From Herpomyces periplanetae (Eukaryota > Ascomycota > Laboulbeniomycetes > Herpomycetales > Herpomycetaceae), in NCBI GenBank assembly GCA_009733715.1, contig WMKJ01000107.1:1-41067 (forward strand): a stretch of DNA of 41,067 nt. Direction: 5' to 3'. Below are positions 10,946 to 24,304 of this stretch, piece after piece. The position numbers and the translations under genes are program-made. Position 1 is the stretch's first letter. Each line of letters starts with the position of its first letter. The notes under the pieces were generated by a model. That model had not been told where the DNA came from and did no database searches. It worked only from the letters and a program-made list of their open reading frames with translations.

Positions 10946-12069
10946 ATGAGACCTGTACATTTCTATTCAAGATACATTTACATGATCTACGTTTTTTGTG
11001 AATTATGTTTAGAAGGTACTGCGATTAGACTGAAAAATGAGGTAATACAACAGGAATTTAAATATAGTTCGTATAATTTTGATTTTGGGTTAATTGATGA
11101 GATTCAAAAAAACACAACACAACAAGAGGAAAAGAAAAAAATTGCCAATTTTATTGAAAATTTTACATTCGTAATAAGAGCAGATTTTACGATGAAAAGA
11201 ATTACTGTAGAATCGGTGATAAGTACAGCTATAAGAAGAACCTTTGGAGGCGACACAAAGTTTGTTAATATTTTGCTGGAATATCCAAATATATTAACAC
11301 TAGACTCAAGTTAAGCTGGGATAGAAAATATTTAGGTGTAAAGCTAACAGATTGTATAGATTTTTACTATAAGGAAACACGGGCTTTTGTTAAGTTGAAA
11401 TATGTTCCTGAGCGCAATAAATTTCGGTTGATTTTTTTTAATCTACCCTTAACAAAACTGTCATCAAGTTATTACAGCGGACTGTACTTGGGAGGACCAT
11501 ATGATCCCGAATTTTTGGTTAAATTACAGGGAGCGTCAATAGTACCTCCGCTAAACCATTATTTTTTTTCTAAAGTATTGTGTGTGTGGCATATATATGT
11601 TAGACCTAAGCGAATTTTGAAAGATAGAAATAATTTCTATAAAATTAATCTCAGCCTTCAATCAGTTAAATTACAGCCTTTGCGGAAAAGTAACAAAGCA
11701 GGCACTGAATCACGGGCGACACCAGAAGATCTACTAAAGTTTTCGTCGTGTAAACATTTTTCCAACATACAGAAATCGAGATGTGTTGGTACTGGCAGAC
11801 TACCAGATAATATTAAGGATATTAGTAGACTGGAAAATACGCAAAGTATACCAGTATTTGTTGACCATGAAGCTAAGAAAATTCAAATAAATCCTTACTA
11901 TAATCTGGCCAAGGATTATGACGAGAAACGAAGATATAGTAATCAATCTAAATGGTTAAATGATCATTTAAAGAGCAAGATTAATATAAATGAAAATTTA
12001 AGCCCTTATGAGGTGTTTAAAAAGAAACTTAAATCTACGATTTTGAAACAGGAGCGAAATATGGCGTAA
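10946..12069 (+). CDS. Secreted-family gene E (359 aa), unknown function
   Basis: Not recognised. Exon 10946-11259 begins with a signal-like segment (YIYMIYVFCELCLEGTA). A 44-bp GTTTGT...TAG intron (11260-11303) restores the frame into exon 11304-12069. The same GTTTGT donor is used in the AAT gene of this window. Family blocks are ENFTFVIRADF, KLKLSWDRKYLGVKL, FVKLKYVPERNKFRLIFF, SIVPPLNHYFFSKVL and YKINLSLQSVKL. The C-terminal about 130 residues are polar and lysine-rich. It lacks the long Pro-rich linker of the others. The intron is short, so a frame change in a decaying gene is the alternative. The intact blocks on both sides of the join favour splicing. Confidence 0.65.
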
Positions 12070-12471
12070 TAGTATGAAGATGTTTCACTTGGAAGGAAGA
12101 AAATAGAATAGGGAGGGGGGAATCAAAGATTGGAGAAGACAGAGGTTAATGGAACCTCGGCGTCAAACCCGTAAAGTTTTATTGTGAGGTTTATATACTG
12201 AAGTAGCAAGTGTATAGTGGATGTTGTTTAATGGTAGTGAATATAATTATTTTAGGCTGGCATGATGTGGGAAGTGTAAATTATAGGGTAGAGGCTGTGA
12301 GAAGAAGAGGTGAAACATATATATATAGACGGGGGGAAAAGGTTGTAGGGGAAGGTTTTTAGTAGGAATAATAAGAATGGGTTGAAAAGGTGGGGTTCTA
12401 ACTAGATTGAGAAGGAAAAAAGATACGGTAGAGTGGAGATTTTTAATGGTAGTATGATTGAAGGTAGGGAA
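12070..12471. other. Convergent gap between genes E and F
   Basis: Tail-to-tail 3' flanks of genes E (plus) and F (minus). The + strand is purine-rich (many GGA, GAA and GGT runs) with no ORF or hairpin worth naming. Confidence 0.4.
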
Positions 12472-13480
12472 CTAGGAAAACCATTTTCTTACAGAATTTC
12501 GAACTTTTTGAAATTTTGAGGAATTTTCATTTTTGAGGGTAGTGAGTAAGGCAAAGTTAGTGGAATTTTGATCTTGAGGGGGAGTGTAAAAGGATTCGGA
12601 AATGGTGCGGCGGTCTATGGTTTTACCAAGAGAGTTTTCGGGAAAGGTTTCAAATCTAGACAAAGAGGGATCGTGTAAAGCAACGAGCTTTAAGTCGATA
12701 AAATAGCAAAAGGTTTTGATGAAAGAGCTAAGAGGCCATGCAATTAATACGAGATGTCCGGCTTCATTGCATGCTACAAATACATCATTTCGTAAAGGGT
12801 AAACTCTTCTAGACTGGATGGTAAAGTAAGCTTGATTTGTCTTGGATGGGAGTAACTCATAAATGGAATAGCTGTCTCCGTGTACTAAAGGGGAAAAGGG
12901 GATTAGTGAAGAGATATGAGAAAGAGGGAATTAAATTGAGAGGCATACTGCGAAGGTCCATGAGATTTGGGCCCAAAACACGGATTTGATAGTTACCGCC
13001 AACGTAGTGAAGTCTAATGGGGCAAGGATTTTGGTTGGACTTGAGAGGCTAAATGTGGGTAGGGAAGAATAAGTTTCACATAGTAATTAGCTATACAAGG
13101 TGGTGATAGTAGATATAACGTACATCGATTAAGTGAAGCTTTATTTTTTCCTTTGAGGGACAAGCAAGTTTGAAAACTTTACCGTGGTGGCATGGATGGG
13201 TAACGATAGCGTCGAGGTGAAAGGTTTTTCCATCGTAGACATGAGCAAATTCTAGGGATCGATAGAGAGCTACATCGTCAGGGTTGATAGTACTGTTTTG
13301 GGGAGAGGAAGAAGAAGCTGGCGGATTTGATGGGGGAAGATTAGTATGTTGGGACGGTGGAGGTGGATTAATAGCGCTGAGGCCTGGGATATTTGAAAAT
13401 ATTACGAGCGAAGTAGAGATGAGAAAGAAGGGGATGGCGGATTTTTTCCAGAGAAAGTAAGATAGAGATGATGGATGCAT
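12472..13480 (-). CDS. Secreted-family gene F (289 aa, three exons), unknown function
   Basis: Not recognised. Exons 13124-13480, 12949-13048 and 12472-12884 join in frame with introns of 75 bp (GTACGT, phase 0) and 64 bp (GTATGC, phase 1). The signal peptide is AIPFFLISTSLVIFSNIPGLSA, given here only as residues about 15-36. A short Pro/Ser linker (INPPPPSQHTNLPPSNPP) follows. The domain blocks are HVYDGKTFHLDAIV, VFKLACPSKEKIKLHLID, NPCPIRLHYVGGNYQIRVL, RVYPLRNDVFVACNEAG and CYFIDLKLVAL. The YDGK and CP-R blocks are the closest match to genes C and H. Both intron sites and phases equal those of gene H, which makes F and H sister genes. Confidence 0.85.
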
Positions 13481-13945
13481 TTTGGGATAATTGAGAAGCG
13501 AGTTTGTACGGTATAAGATGGGGGAATATGGTGAAAAGTTTTGGATGGATCCAGATTTAAGGGGGAGAAGATGATAGAGAGGAATTGGATGGAAATCAAT
13601 GTGATCATTGTAATTAATTTTTGGGCCATGTTATGCTTGAATAATTTAAGGAATGAGAGAGGTACAATAAATTAAAGAAATTTATGGGATGGCAGGTGAA
13701 GATTTGGGATAGAGGACCAAACAGAACAGTGACCTTTAGGAAGAAAGAGGGTAGAGTGGATGGGAATGATTGAGAGCATAAAAGAAGTTATGGAAGCATG
13801 AAAATGGAGAATTGAAAGAGAGATGGGAAGATTAGGGGGATTACAAAGGCCAACATTTCTCAGTAGATGGTTGAGTATGAAATATATTGAAGGCGGAAGA
13901 AGGAGAAATTAAAGGGAATAAATGAAGGGACAGTTAATGTTGAAG
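13481..13945. other. Gap between genes F and G
   Basis: Purine-rich + strand between the start of gene F and the end of gene G, both on the minus strand. It should hold the gene F promoter. I see no gene; a 75-aa minus-strand ORF overlapping the start of F is low-complexity and unsupported. Confidence 0.35.
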
Positions 13946-14847
13946 TTATTTTTCGGCAGATTTATGTTTGGATGGACGACGTTTGGGAGGGGGGAAAGGG
14001 GGTACATCGTGGAGATAGGATCTTTCATAGATGAAGAAGAGTTGAAGAAGGACGACTTTTACGTTGGATAACGAGGGTAATTCGGAAGATAAGAGATAAA
14101 GTAATCTTTTGCAGCCGTTCAATTGTTGCATGGCGAATATGAAGCCGGCTTTGGGGATGATATGATTATCGGAGATGTTGAATTCAACGGTATGAGGAGA
14201 TCGAATCGAACAACATTTGACATGATTATGAATAGTGGTGACAAGTTTTCGATTGCTGAAATCGCCCAGTTCAAAGAAATAGTAGTCATTTTCCCAACTG
14301 CTACGGATTAAGAATGAAACGGGTAGCCTTGTAGTTTGATGTTCTAGTGAATGAGCGACGAAAAAATTGGATTTTGGTTAATAGAGTTGGGAGGTCTGAT
14401 GAAGATGATGAACGTACTGAGACATAAATTTTCCTGGGAGCTTGGATCCCAAGCCAATCGGAGTCTATGGGAATGTCTTTTGAGAAGACAATTGGAAAAT
14501 TTTTGGAATAGAGTTATCTCGTCTTGGAGATGAACATCGATGTAAAATTCCTTGAATAGTAAATTTGGGGGATGGGTTTTCCGAGTAAGAGGGCTTGAAG
14601 ATTGAGTAGAATTGGAGCGGTGAGCATTGAGTTCGACGGGAAATTGGATTGAATTGGTGTGATCAATTGATCTTGAAGGTAGATCATCAGTATTGACGGA
14701 AAAGGTCAAGTAGATGGTTTGAGAAAACAGGAGAAGCGTAGTAAAATTGCGTAGAAAAGTCAGGGAAATCCAGGTAAGAAAAAGTCTGAAAGGTGGTAAA
14801 TCCGGCAGAATCCTAGCTTTGGAACTGATCATTTGTCTCCACACCAT
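13946..14847 (-). CDS. Secreted-family gene G (275 aa), unknown function
   Basis: Not recognised. Exons 14418-14847 and 13946-14343 join in frame (phase 1) over a 74-bp intron. Its donor GTACGT sits at the same place in the domain as gene F intron 1. The N-terminal hydrophobic segment (FRLFLTWISLTFLRNFTTLL) is signal- or anchor-like; ATGs at 14847 and 14832 are both possible. A Ser-rich linker is followed by FKEFYIDVHL, RLRLAWDPSSQENLCL, TRLPVSFLIRSSWENDYYFF, IIPKAGFIFAMQQL and NVKVVLLQLFFI. These correspond block by block to gene F, but the CP pair is lost and the tail is basic with PPFPPPKRRP. This is the most diverged member together with E. Confidence 0.75.
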
Positions 14848-15592
14848 TTGGTGATTGACTGGCCATTCAAATGAAGTCGGGTAGATTCAAGTTGAGGGAT
14901 GAAAGAATAATCGAATCCAGTTAAAAGTATTCCGTATCTTTGTAAATCAACGTCGCATCACCAGCACTCCACGCTTCCAGAAAATGTCCTTGTACATATA
15001 CTCTTAATACAATACAAATTCAATCTGCTCCAATCTTCCAGACTCCATTAAACCAATAAAATAGTTCTGGTTCTTCGACCAGTTGGAATATCACCACAAA
15101 TATCATTCTAGGCTTTTGGAACTTTACGGAGTATTTGAATTGTTGTCAATCATCATTTTGGCCTTTTCAGCTTTGCGTTTAGCCTGTTTCAATCATTCGG
15201 TATACGCATTCCGGTTCATTTCTCGATTTAATTCGTCAATATGCATCAAGATCCTCTGAACGTATTATCTTAAACAGTATGATGAACCATCTTTTTGGAA
15301 TGTAACATTTACAACAATTTAATCGCTTTAGTCATGCCTGGTCTGCCAAAATTATAAATTGCGAATGCTAGGTTTATCTGAACGTATTTATCATTTTAGC
15401 ACTAGCATTAATCAAAGACAAATTAAAAAATTGCTAGTCTTATCGCTTGCTTGCATGGAATACCACATTAACTTCTCCTTCATTTGCTCGAACTTCAACT
15501 ATTTTTAACCTTTTTTAAATAGTCCAATCCAATGTTGCCTTACAAAAATATTCACTATCAACTATTTCTTCTCCCTAATATACACTTTCATC
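14848..15592. promoter_or_regulatory. Divergent region between genes G and H
   Basis: About 745 bp between outward-facing starts, AT-rich and without a supported gene. An ATG at 15532 opens a 65-codon frame that overlaps the start of gene H out of frame. If it lies in the leader it would act as an upstream ORF, but its presence in the mRNA is unknown. Confidence 0.4.
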
Positions 15593-16636
15593 ATGAAGTC
15601 AATTCCATTTATTCTATTCCTAACCATCGAATTTTTGCATTCACACTCTCACGCCGCCCCCATTTCCGAGATGTATTATGTTTCTCCAACTGGAAAACTC
15701 ACCACTCTAAACGAATATTGTATACATGACCCAAATTTATTTCCCGTCGCAATCATTGAAAACAACAAATTTGTCACCAGAACCGCTGAAAGTTTTGACG
15801 GTCGAGAATTCTTCATCCATGCTATTGCAAAATTTAACATTAGACATACCTTCGCTCTAACTTGCATTTGGTCCGATATTCCAGACCTTCAATTCCGAGA
15901 GGTATGTGCAACTAAAATTTTTTTTTCCCATTTCTTAGCCTTTCCCACACCCTAGATCCGTAGAGATTACACACCCCTGTGCCCTGTTCGATTCCATTAT
16001 TACGATAATTCATTCCAACTAAGGTTTTTAACCAAAAAAACACTGAACCATCGCAGTATGTCAAATTTCCCTTGATCATTTTGCTTTGCTATTTCCTGGC
16101 TAATCTAATCATCAAAAGTTAACTACGTCGGAAACTTCTTCGAGCTCACCCGCCAATCAAATAGTCAAGCAACTGTTCATCTCTCAGCCAATAGAGTATC
16201 TCTTTCAAATGACCGCCAGTTTGCCATATGTCAAATCAACAAAAAGTTGAAACTTGCCATCTGGGATATAATATGGGTCCTAGAAGGTGTTGTAATCTGC
16301 CTTCCCGTTGATGTCTACATCGCCCAAGTCTACGGAGGACCTTATCAATTTCCAAAAACTTTTGCCGAAGATAACGAAGGTGTACCCATCGTCAAGTACA
16401 AACCCGGCGATGATCCTCATCTTACAAGAAGTTTTGAGCATGATTTTACCCCTGTTAAAAAAATTGGAGTAATTCCCCCCCTTAATGCTGATCGTGGGCA
16501 ACCAGGTTTTGATTCAACCACTCCCTTCAATCCCAAGTACAAAAATACAAAGCAACCAAATTCCTATTTACCCGCCAACTCGAAAGCTGGTGAAAATCAT
16601 GTTTATTCTATTGTCCCGAATCCCATTACTGAATAA
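15593..16636 (+). CDS. Secreted-family gene H (308 aa, three exons), unknown function
   Basis: Not recognised. Exons 15593-15901, 15956-16055 and 16119-16636 join in frame over 54-bp (GTATGT, phase 0) and 63-bp (GTATGT, phase 1) introns, matching gene F. The signal peptide MKSIPFILFLTIEFLHSHS is clear and the linker is short. Domain blocks are SFDGREFFIHAIA, HTFALTCIWSDIPDLQF, LCPVRFHYYDNSFQLRFL, RVSLSNDRQFAICQINKK and VICLPVDVYIAQV. The C-terminal about 90 residues are polar, Pro- and Asn-rich (NPKYKNTKQPNSYLP). It is a very good match to genes C and F. Function is inferred only as far as export. Confidence 0.85.
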
Positions 16637-17455
16637 GGCGATATTGACAAAGATTCAGCCAGTAGTGATCACGATTCCACTGGTTCTCCTTCAAGGTGAA
16701 CCTTTCTCATAATCCCGCCAAATCCGCCAATCCCTTCGTCTCTAAATTGTCCGGTCTTGATTGAACCCCGGTTCTTGTCAATGGGTATACATTGTACCTT
16801 GTAATTCACTACCCGGCGACTTTAACTACCCCTTTAGCCTTCCCTCCCAACGTGCGATATTGTATATAATTGTCTCATCTATTCAATGTACTTATACGAC
16901 TTGGATGTTATTGGCTTTTTAAATATTTTCATTAGCCGGCTTTAAATCCACCAATATTCACATCCATTTCCTTAGCTTTGCTCTGTAAACTTCTTCCCCC
17001 AAATATCCCCCCATTCATTCCACCCGCCAAACATCTACCACAAATTCGTATCCCCTTAAATATTCATATAGAATTTCCATAATACAACCTTTTTAAGTAA
17101 ATTCCATCCCAATAATTCATCCAAACCTTTACCCATTCACAACATCTTGATAAACATGTTAAATCCCCAACTATTTCCCCAAAAATCATCGCCAAACTCC
17201 CCCACGCCACAGCTTCGCACCGCCACTTGCGTCATGCCCGGAACAACACCGGCCCGGTTTCGGCTAAGACTCACGTGGATGAGACCACGTGACCCACGGT
17301 GAAGGTTTTCCGCCCGACTTTTGGAGTATTTAAGCACCAACATGGTTTTTTTCCCCATGAAAATTTTAAATCTTCACGATAGTTTTTCGTTTAAAGTAAA
17401 ATTTTCGAATTTTTATTCGTGTTAATCACTTATTTACTCTCTGTCATGTTGCGCT
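16637..17455. promoter_or_regulatory. Upstream region of the tubby-like gene
   Basis: About 820 bp without a supported gene; the + strand is C/T-rich. A 73-aa minus-strand ORF at 17137-17358 covers the paired CACGTG boxes and has no domain, so it is probably chance. The 3' flank of gene H and the promoter of the next gene lie here. Confidence 0.45.
17272..17291. promoter_or_regulatory. Paired CACGTG E-boxes
   Basis: CACGTG at 17272-17277 and again at 17286-17291, 14 bp apart, the second extended to CACGTGAC. This is the recognition core of Cbf1/USF-type bHLH proteins. They sit about 165-185 bp before the next start codon. Confidence 0.55.
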
Positions 17456-20952
<3,497 letters not shown>

Positions 20953-21140
20953 GTTAATACACGTAGATGGAACGTGGAAATGTGCAAGTGTTTTAAATGA
21001 TTTAGTCCAAAGCGTAATGCAAATGCAATAAAAGGCAAGGCTCACTCTACAATTCCAGTTTTAAAATATCGCTTTGCATTGGTTCATTCGCTCTATCATA
21101 CAATAAACTTATTATCGTCAACTTAACCTCTCGGCCCCAT

Positions 21141-23488
21141 TTACCTGTCGATGTCCATGGCGTCGGACTTCCCCACCAAATGAGATTGAGATGAATTTGT
21201 CCCTGGTCCAGGCGTTGATTCACATCCCGCTCCTTGGTTAACTTTATCATTGATTTGTTTCTCACACGATCTCGATACGTTATCGCTTTCGCTGCTCTCC
21301 TCATCCCAACTATCGTAGGCTTGTTCTCCTCGATTCCAATACGTCTTTTCCCGCTCAATCAATCTCATCATCGTGGCATCATCAAATAACGTGTCCCCAG
21401 GTATCTCTTCACTTATATCACTCACTGCCGGTCCAATTATTCTTTTCCATTTCATTATTCTTTCCATCAAATTCCGAATCGGTTCTCCAACACTAATTCT
21501 TGCTACGGCTGTTCCACTATTTCCCCCTCCATTATTTCCGCTTCCTGCTGGTCCATTATTTCCATTTCCTGGACATCCACTATTTCCTGAATACGAATTA
21601 TTCCCGCTATTCGAATAATTGTTTCCACACCCCGGCCTTTTGACATTTTTCTTATTTTTACCCAGTGTCCGATTCCTCTTCAAGTATGCTGCAACTAATT
21701 GTGCATCTAGATCTTCACTGATACTCATATACTCCTGGTAAGCCATCCTTTCCCTTGTTATTTCGAGAATTCGGGATTTTCGTGCTCCATTAATTAAACT
21801 TATTCTTTTCAACTCACTTTGTAAATAGCGTAATCGTCCAACTACTTCGTCGTCCCACCGTTCATCATAATCCGGTACTTCGGTTTCCTCAATTATTCCA
21901 ATATGCCTCAATTCCTGAATAACTCTCTCTTCGATTTGCGCATACGATACTCTTGGACTTGTTGATCCTCCTCCCCCTCCATACCCATTACACCCTTCAC
22001 TCGATTCCCCTCCTTTTGTCCTTGTCATTCTCATTGCTGTTGTCGTCGTTGATTCGTTAAATCTCGTCGCCGGTAAATATACTTCATCATCTAATGTTCT
22101 CTTCACAAAATCGTATACTTGATCAACTCCTTCATTTTTATCTTTGATGCTTTCTTCAAAGCACAATGGTCTTAATGCTTGTAATAATCTTGTCATAGCC
22201 GGTCCTAATGATACTCCATCCGTTTCACTTACTTCATTCGTTATCATTTCAACACTTCCTCGACTTTCATTTTCCTTTGCTCCACTTTCGTGATTTTCTT
22301 CGCCTTCATATGCTATTCCATCTTCTTCCGCCCAAATTTCCCGGTAACTCTTAACCCCCAACGTCGGCATCATAAATGCGTTTACTCTATCCCCTCGACT
22401 CTTCAGAAAGTGTATATCTTCTTCGATAAAATTCCTAAAATACGGCTCAAGATAATTCGCAAACGCTTGCGCGGATACTTGGTTAGACGGTTTAGCAAAA
22501 CTAAAATCTCGATCCGGTAATTCCCCCGCCGTTAATTCTTTAAGATCATTAGCCGGATATCCCGCTACACAATAAATATCTTTAATATCATCCTCCGTCA
22601 TGCCCGCTTTAACTTCCCGGATATAATAAACTGCTGGATCATCAAACGTTGATGGATCCTTGCCAAAGTATAAAATATCTCGTGATAATGGTGCATGATA
22701 CTCCGATGCTTCCATTGTATCCACCATTTTACCTTCCTGGCTACCATTTTCCACCTTTTCATTTTCTCTGCCCGTTTCCGTTGTACACTTTATCACAACA
22801 TCCGCTCCCGTCAAATTTTCTACTCTCTCAAGTTAGCTTTACCCATCCATCTTTTGCTCTTTTTCTTTCGTTTCTAAACCATGTATACACCGCGCCACCT
22901 ACCCTTTATTATCGCAGTTCCAGCCGTCGTCTCATCTTCTCTCTCCCGCTTTTTAGGTACAACCTTTAACTTTGTCTTCTGTTTGTTCTGTTGTAGTATA
23001 TGCTGTTGCTGCTGCTGTTGTGCTCGTTCTTCCGCTTCAATATCAAGTAAATTCGATCGTTCCACTCGATCCCGTTCCCGGTTTCGTTCAATGCGCTCTT
23101 TGCGTCGTCGTGCCAATTCTCGCATTAACCTATCACACGCTTCACCCCGTACCGTCAACGCCGCGATAACTTCACTTTTCACATTCTCCTGTATACTCGA
23201 TACACAGGCCGACGATGGGGCAGCTCCATTTCCACATATTCGCTCCAGTATACTTTCTATAACATTATCATTTGGTGTACAAGTTCGCGGTAAGTTCGTC
23301 GTTAAGTACGCTGTGCCTTGCGTAGGTGAATTCGACGTCGCTTGTCCCGTTATATTTCCCCCCAACCCTCCACCACCACCACCACCTCCTCCTCCGCTTA
23401 CCGTACCCGAAGGTGTTGAATTACGACTACGTGATTGTCGTCCCAGCTTTTTATTCTTGTGTTTCGGACCATACGTCGGCATACTCAA
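21141..23488 (-). CDS. NGG1: Ngg1/Ada3, SAGA and ADA histone acetyltransferase subunit
   Basis: Ngg1 links Gcn5 and Ada2 to the rest of SAGA/ADA in the nucleus. Exons 22903-23488 and 21141-22822 join in frame (80-bp GTAGGT intron, phase 1) to give 755 aa. The N-terminal exon has QSRSRNSTPSGTVS, a poly-Gly run, and GEACDRLMRELARRRKERIE, which is the basic helix found at the N-terminus of fungal Ngg1, then poly-Gln. The main exon has the Ada3 core: VAGYPANDLKELTAGELPD, FAKPSNQVSAQAFANYLEPY, MMPTLGVKSYREIWAEEDG, with the C-terminal block MERIMKWKRIIGPAVSD and LIEREKTYW. Gly/Asn/Ser-rich low-complexity stretches separate them. A GTAAAT directly at the stop could be a donor, so a further 3' exon is not excluded. 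Divergent to UTP21. Confidence 0.88.
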
Positions 23489-24304
23489 ATCCGTTCTCGC
23501 GCTCCCTTCTCTCCGTGTACTTAACTTCCCTTCAGCCTAGATTACTCCCAACCCCTATCTGTTTTCCTTGAATATATTTATATATATCCTAAGCACTCCA
23601 AATGTATGAAAAACGTACATAACCTTACATTTAACAACGCTCCATTAATTATCCTCCCTCATCCACGCACACGCCCTTTCATCATACTCTGCGTCCCCGT
23701 TCGCCTTGTCTTTCTCGCTCGTTTCCACCCCTCGCTCACCCTCCACCTCTTCCCCCACAGCACGTCACGTGCTACTCCTTTCTTTCCTATTACTAAGCTC
23801 CTCTTAGTGGTTTTGCTTCTATTTATCTTGTTGTTCCTTGCTTTACCATATCATCATTTCTACTTCGTCACATATGCCTCTATGTATCCCTAAGATAATT
23901 TCACTATCTAATTTTCTCCCATTCTTCCTCATTTCTAACTCCTACTCCTTTATCTCTCTACCTTCTCCCTCCATCTTCATCCCCCCGCCTTAATAATTGC
24001 CCCATTATCTAAGCACACTTTCCAGTCACGTGCATCCTCATGATATTTTTTTGCAAAATTTTTTTTTCCTTCTTTTACAATTATTTTTCCCCAATTTACC
24101 TTTAAACGTGGACTTTACCAGTTAAAGATTCGTTAATGCTGTCATTACTCTTTTTTTTAATTTCAAATTTAATTTGTTCATCTCAATATTTTATCTTTAC
24201 TTGTGTTTACGTTTTTTGCGCACACCTCCCCACGATTTTTTTACCGTATAAGCGAACATTTAATACGGTTATCTCAACTTTTGTTAATATCAACGCTACA
24301 AGTT
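23489..24304. promoter_or_regulatory. Divergent NGG1/UTP21 promoter with two GTCACGTG boxes
   Basis: About 816 bp between outward-facing starts. The + strand is strongly C/T-rich. GTCACGTG occurs at 23764-23771 and 24025-24032. I see no gene: the hydrophobic ORF at 23606-23893 has no domain and reflects the pyrimidine bias. Confidence 0.55.

Noticed and set aside
2826-16636. Theileria-type FAINT domain proteins
   Set aside because: A secreted beta-rich repeat family looked similar in style, but the block sequences do not match what I know of FAINT and the organism is a fungus.
22874-23488. Separate 204-aa gene upstream of NGG1
   Set aside because: Its EACDRLMREL basic helix is the known N-terminus of fungal Ngg1, and a GTAGGT intron joins it in frame to the core exon.
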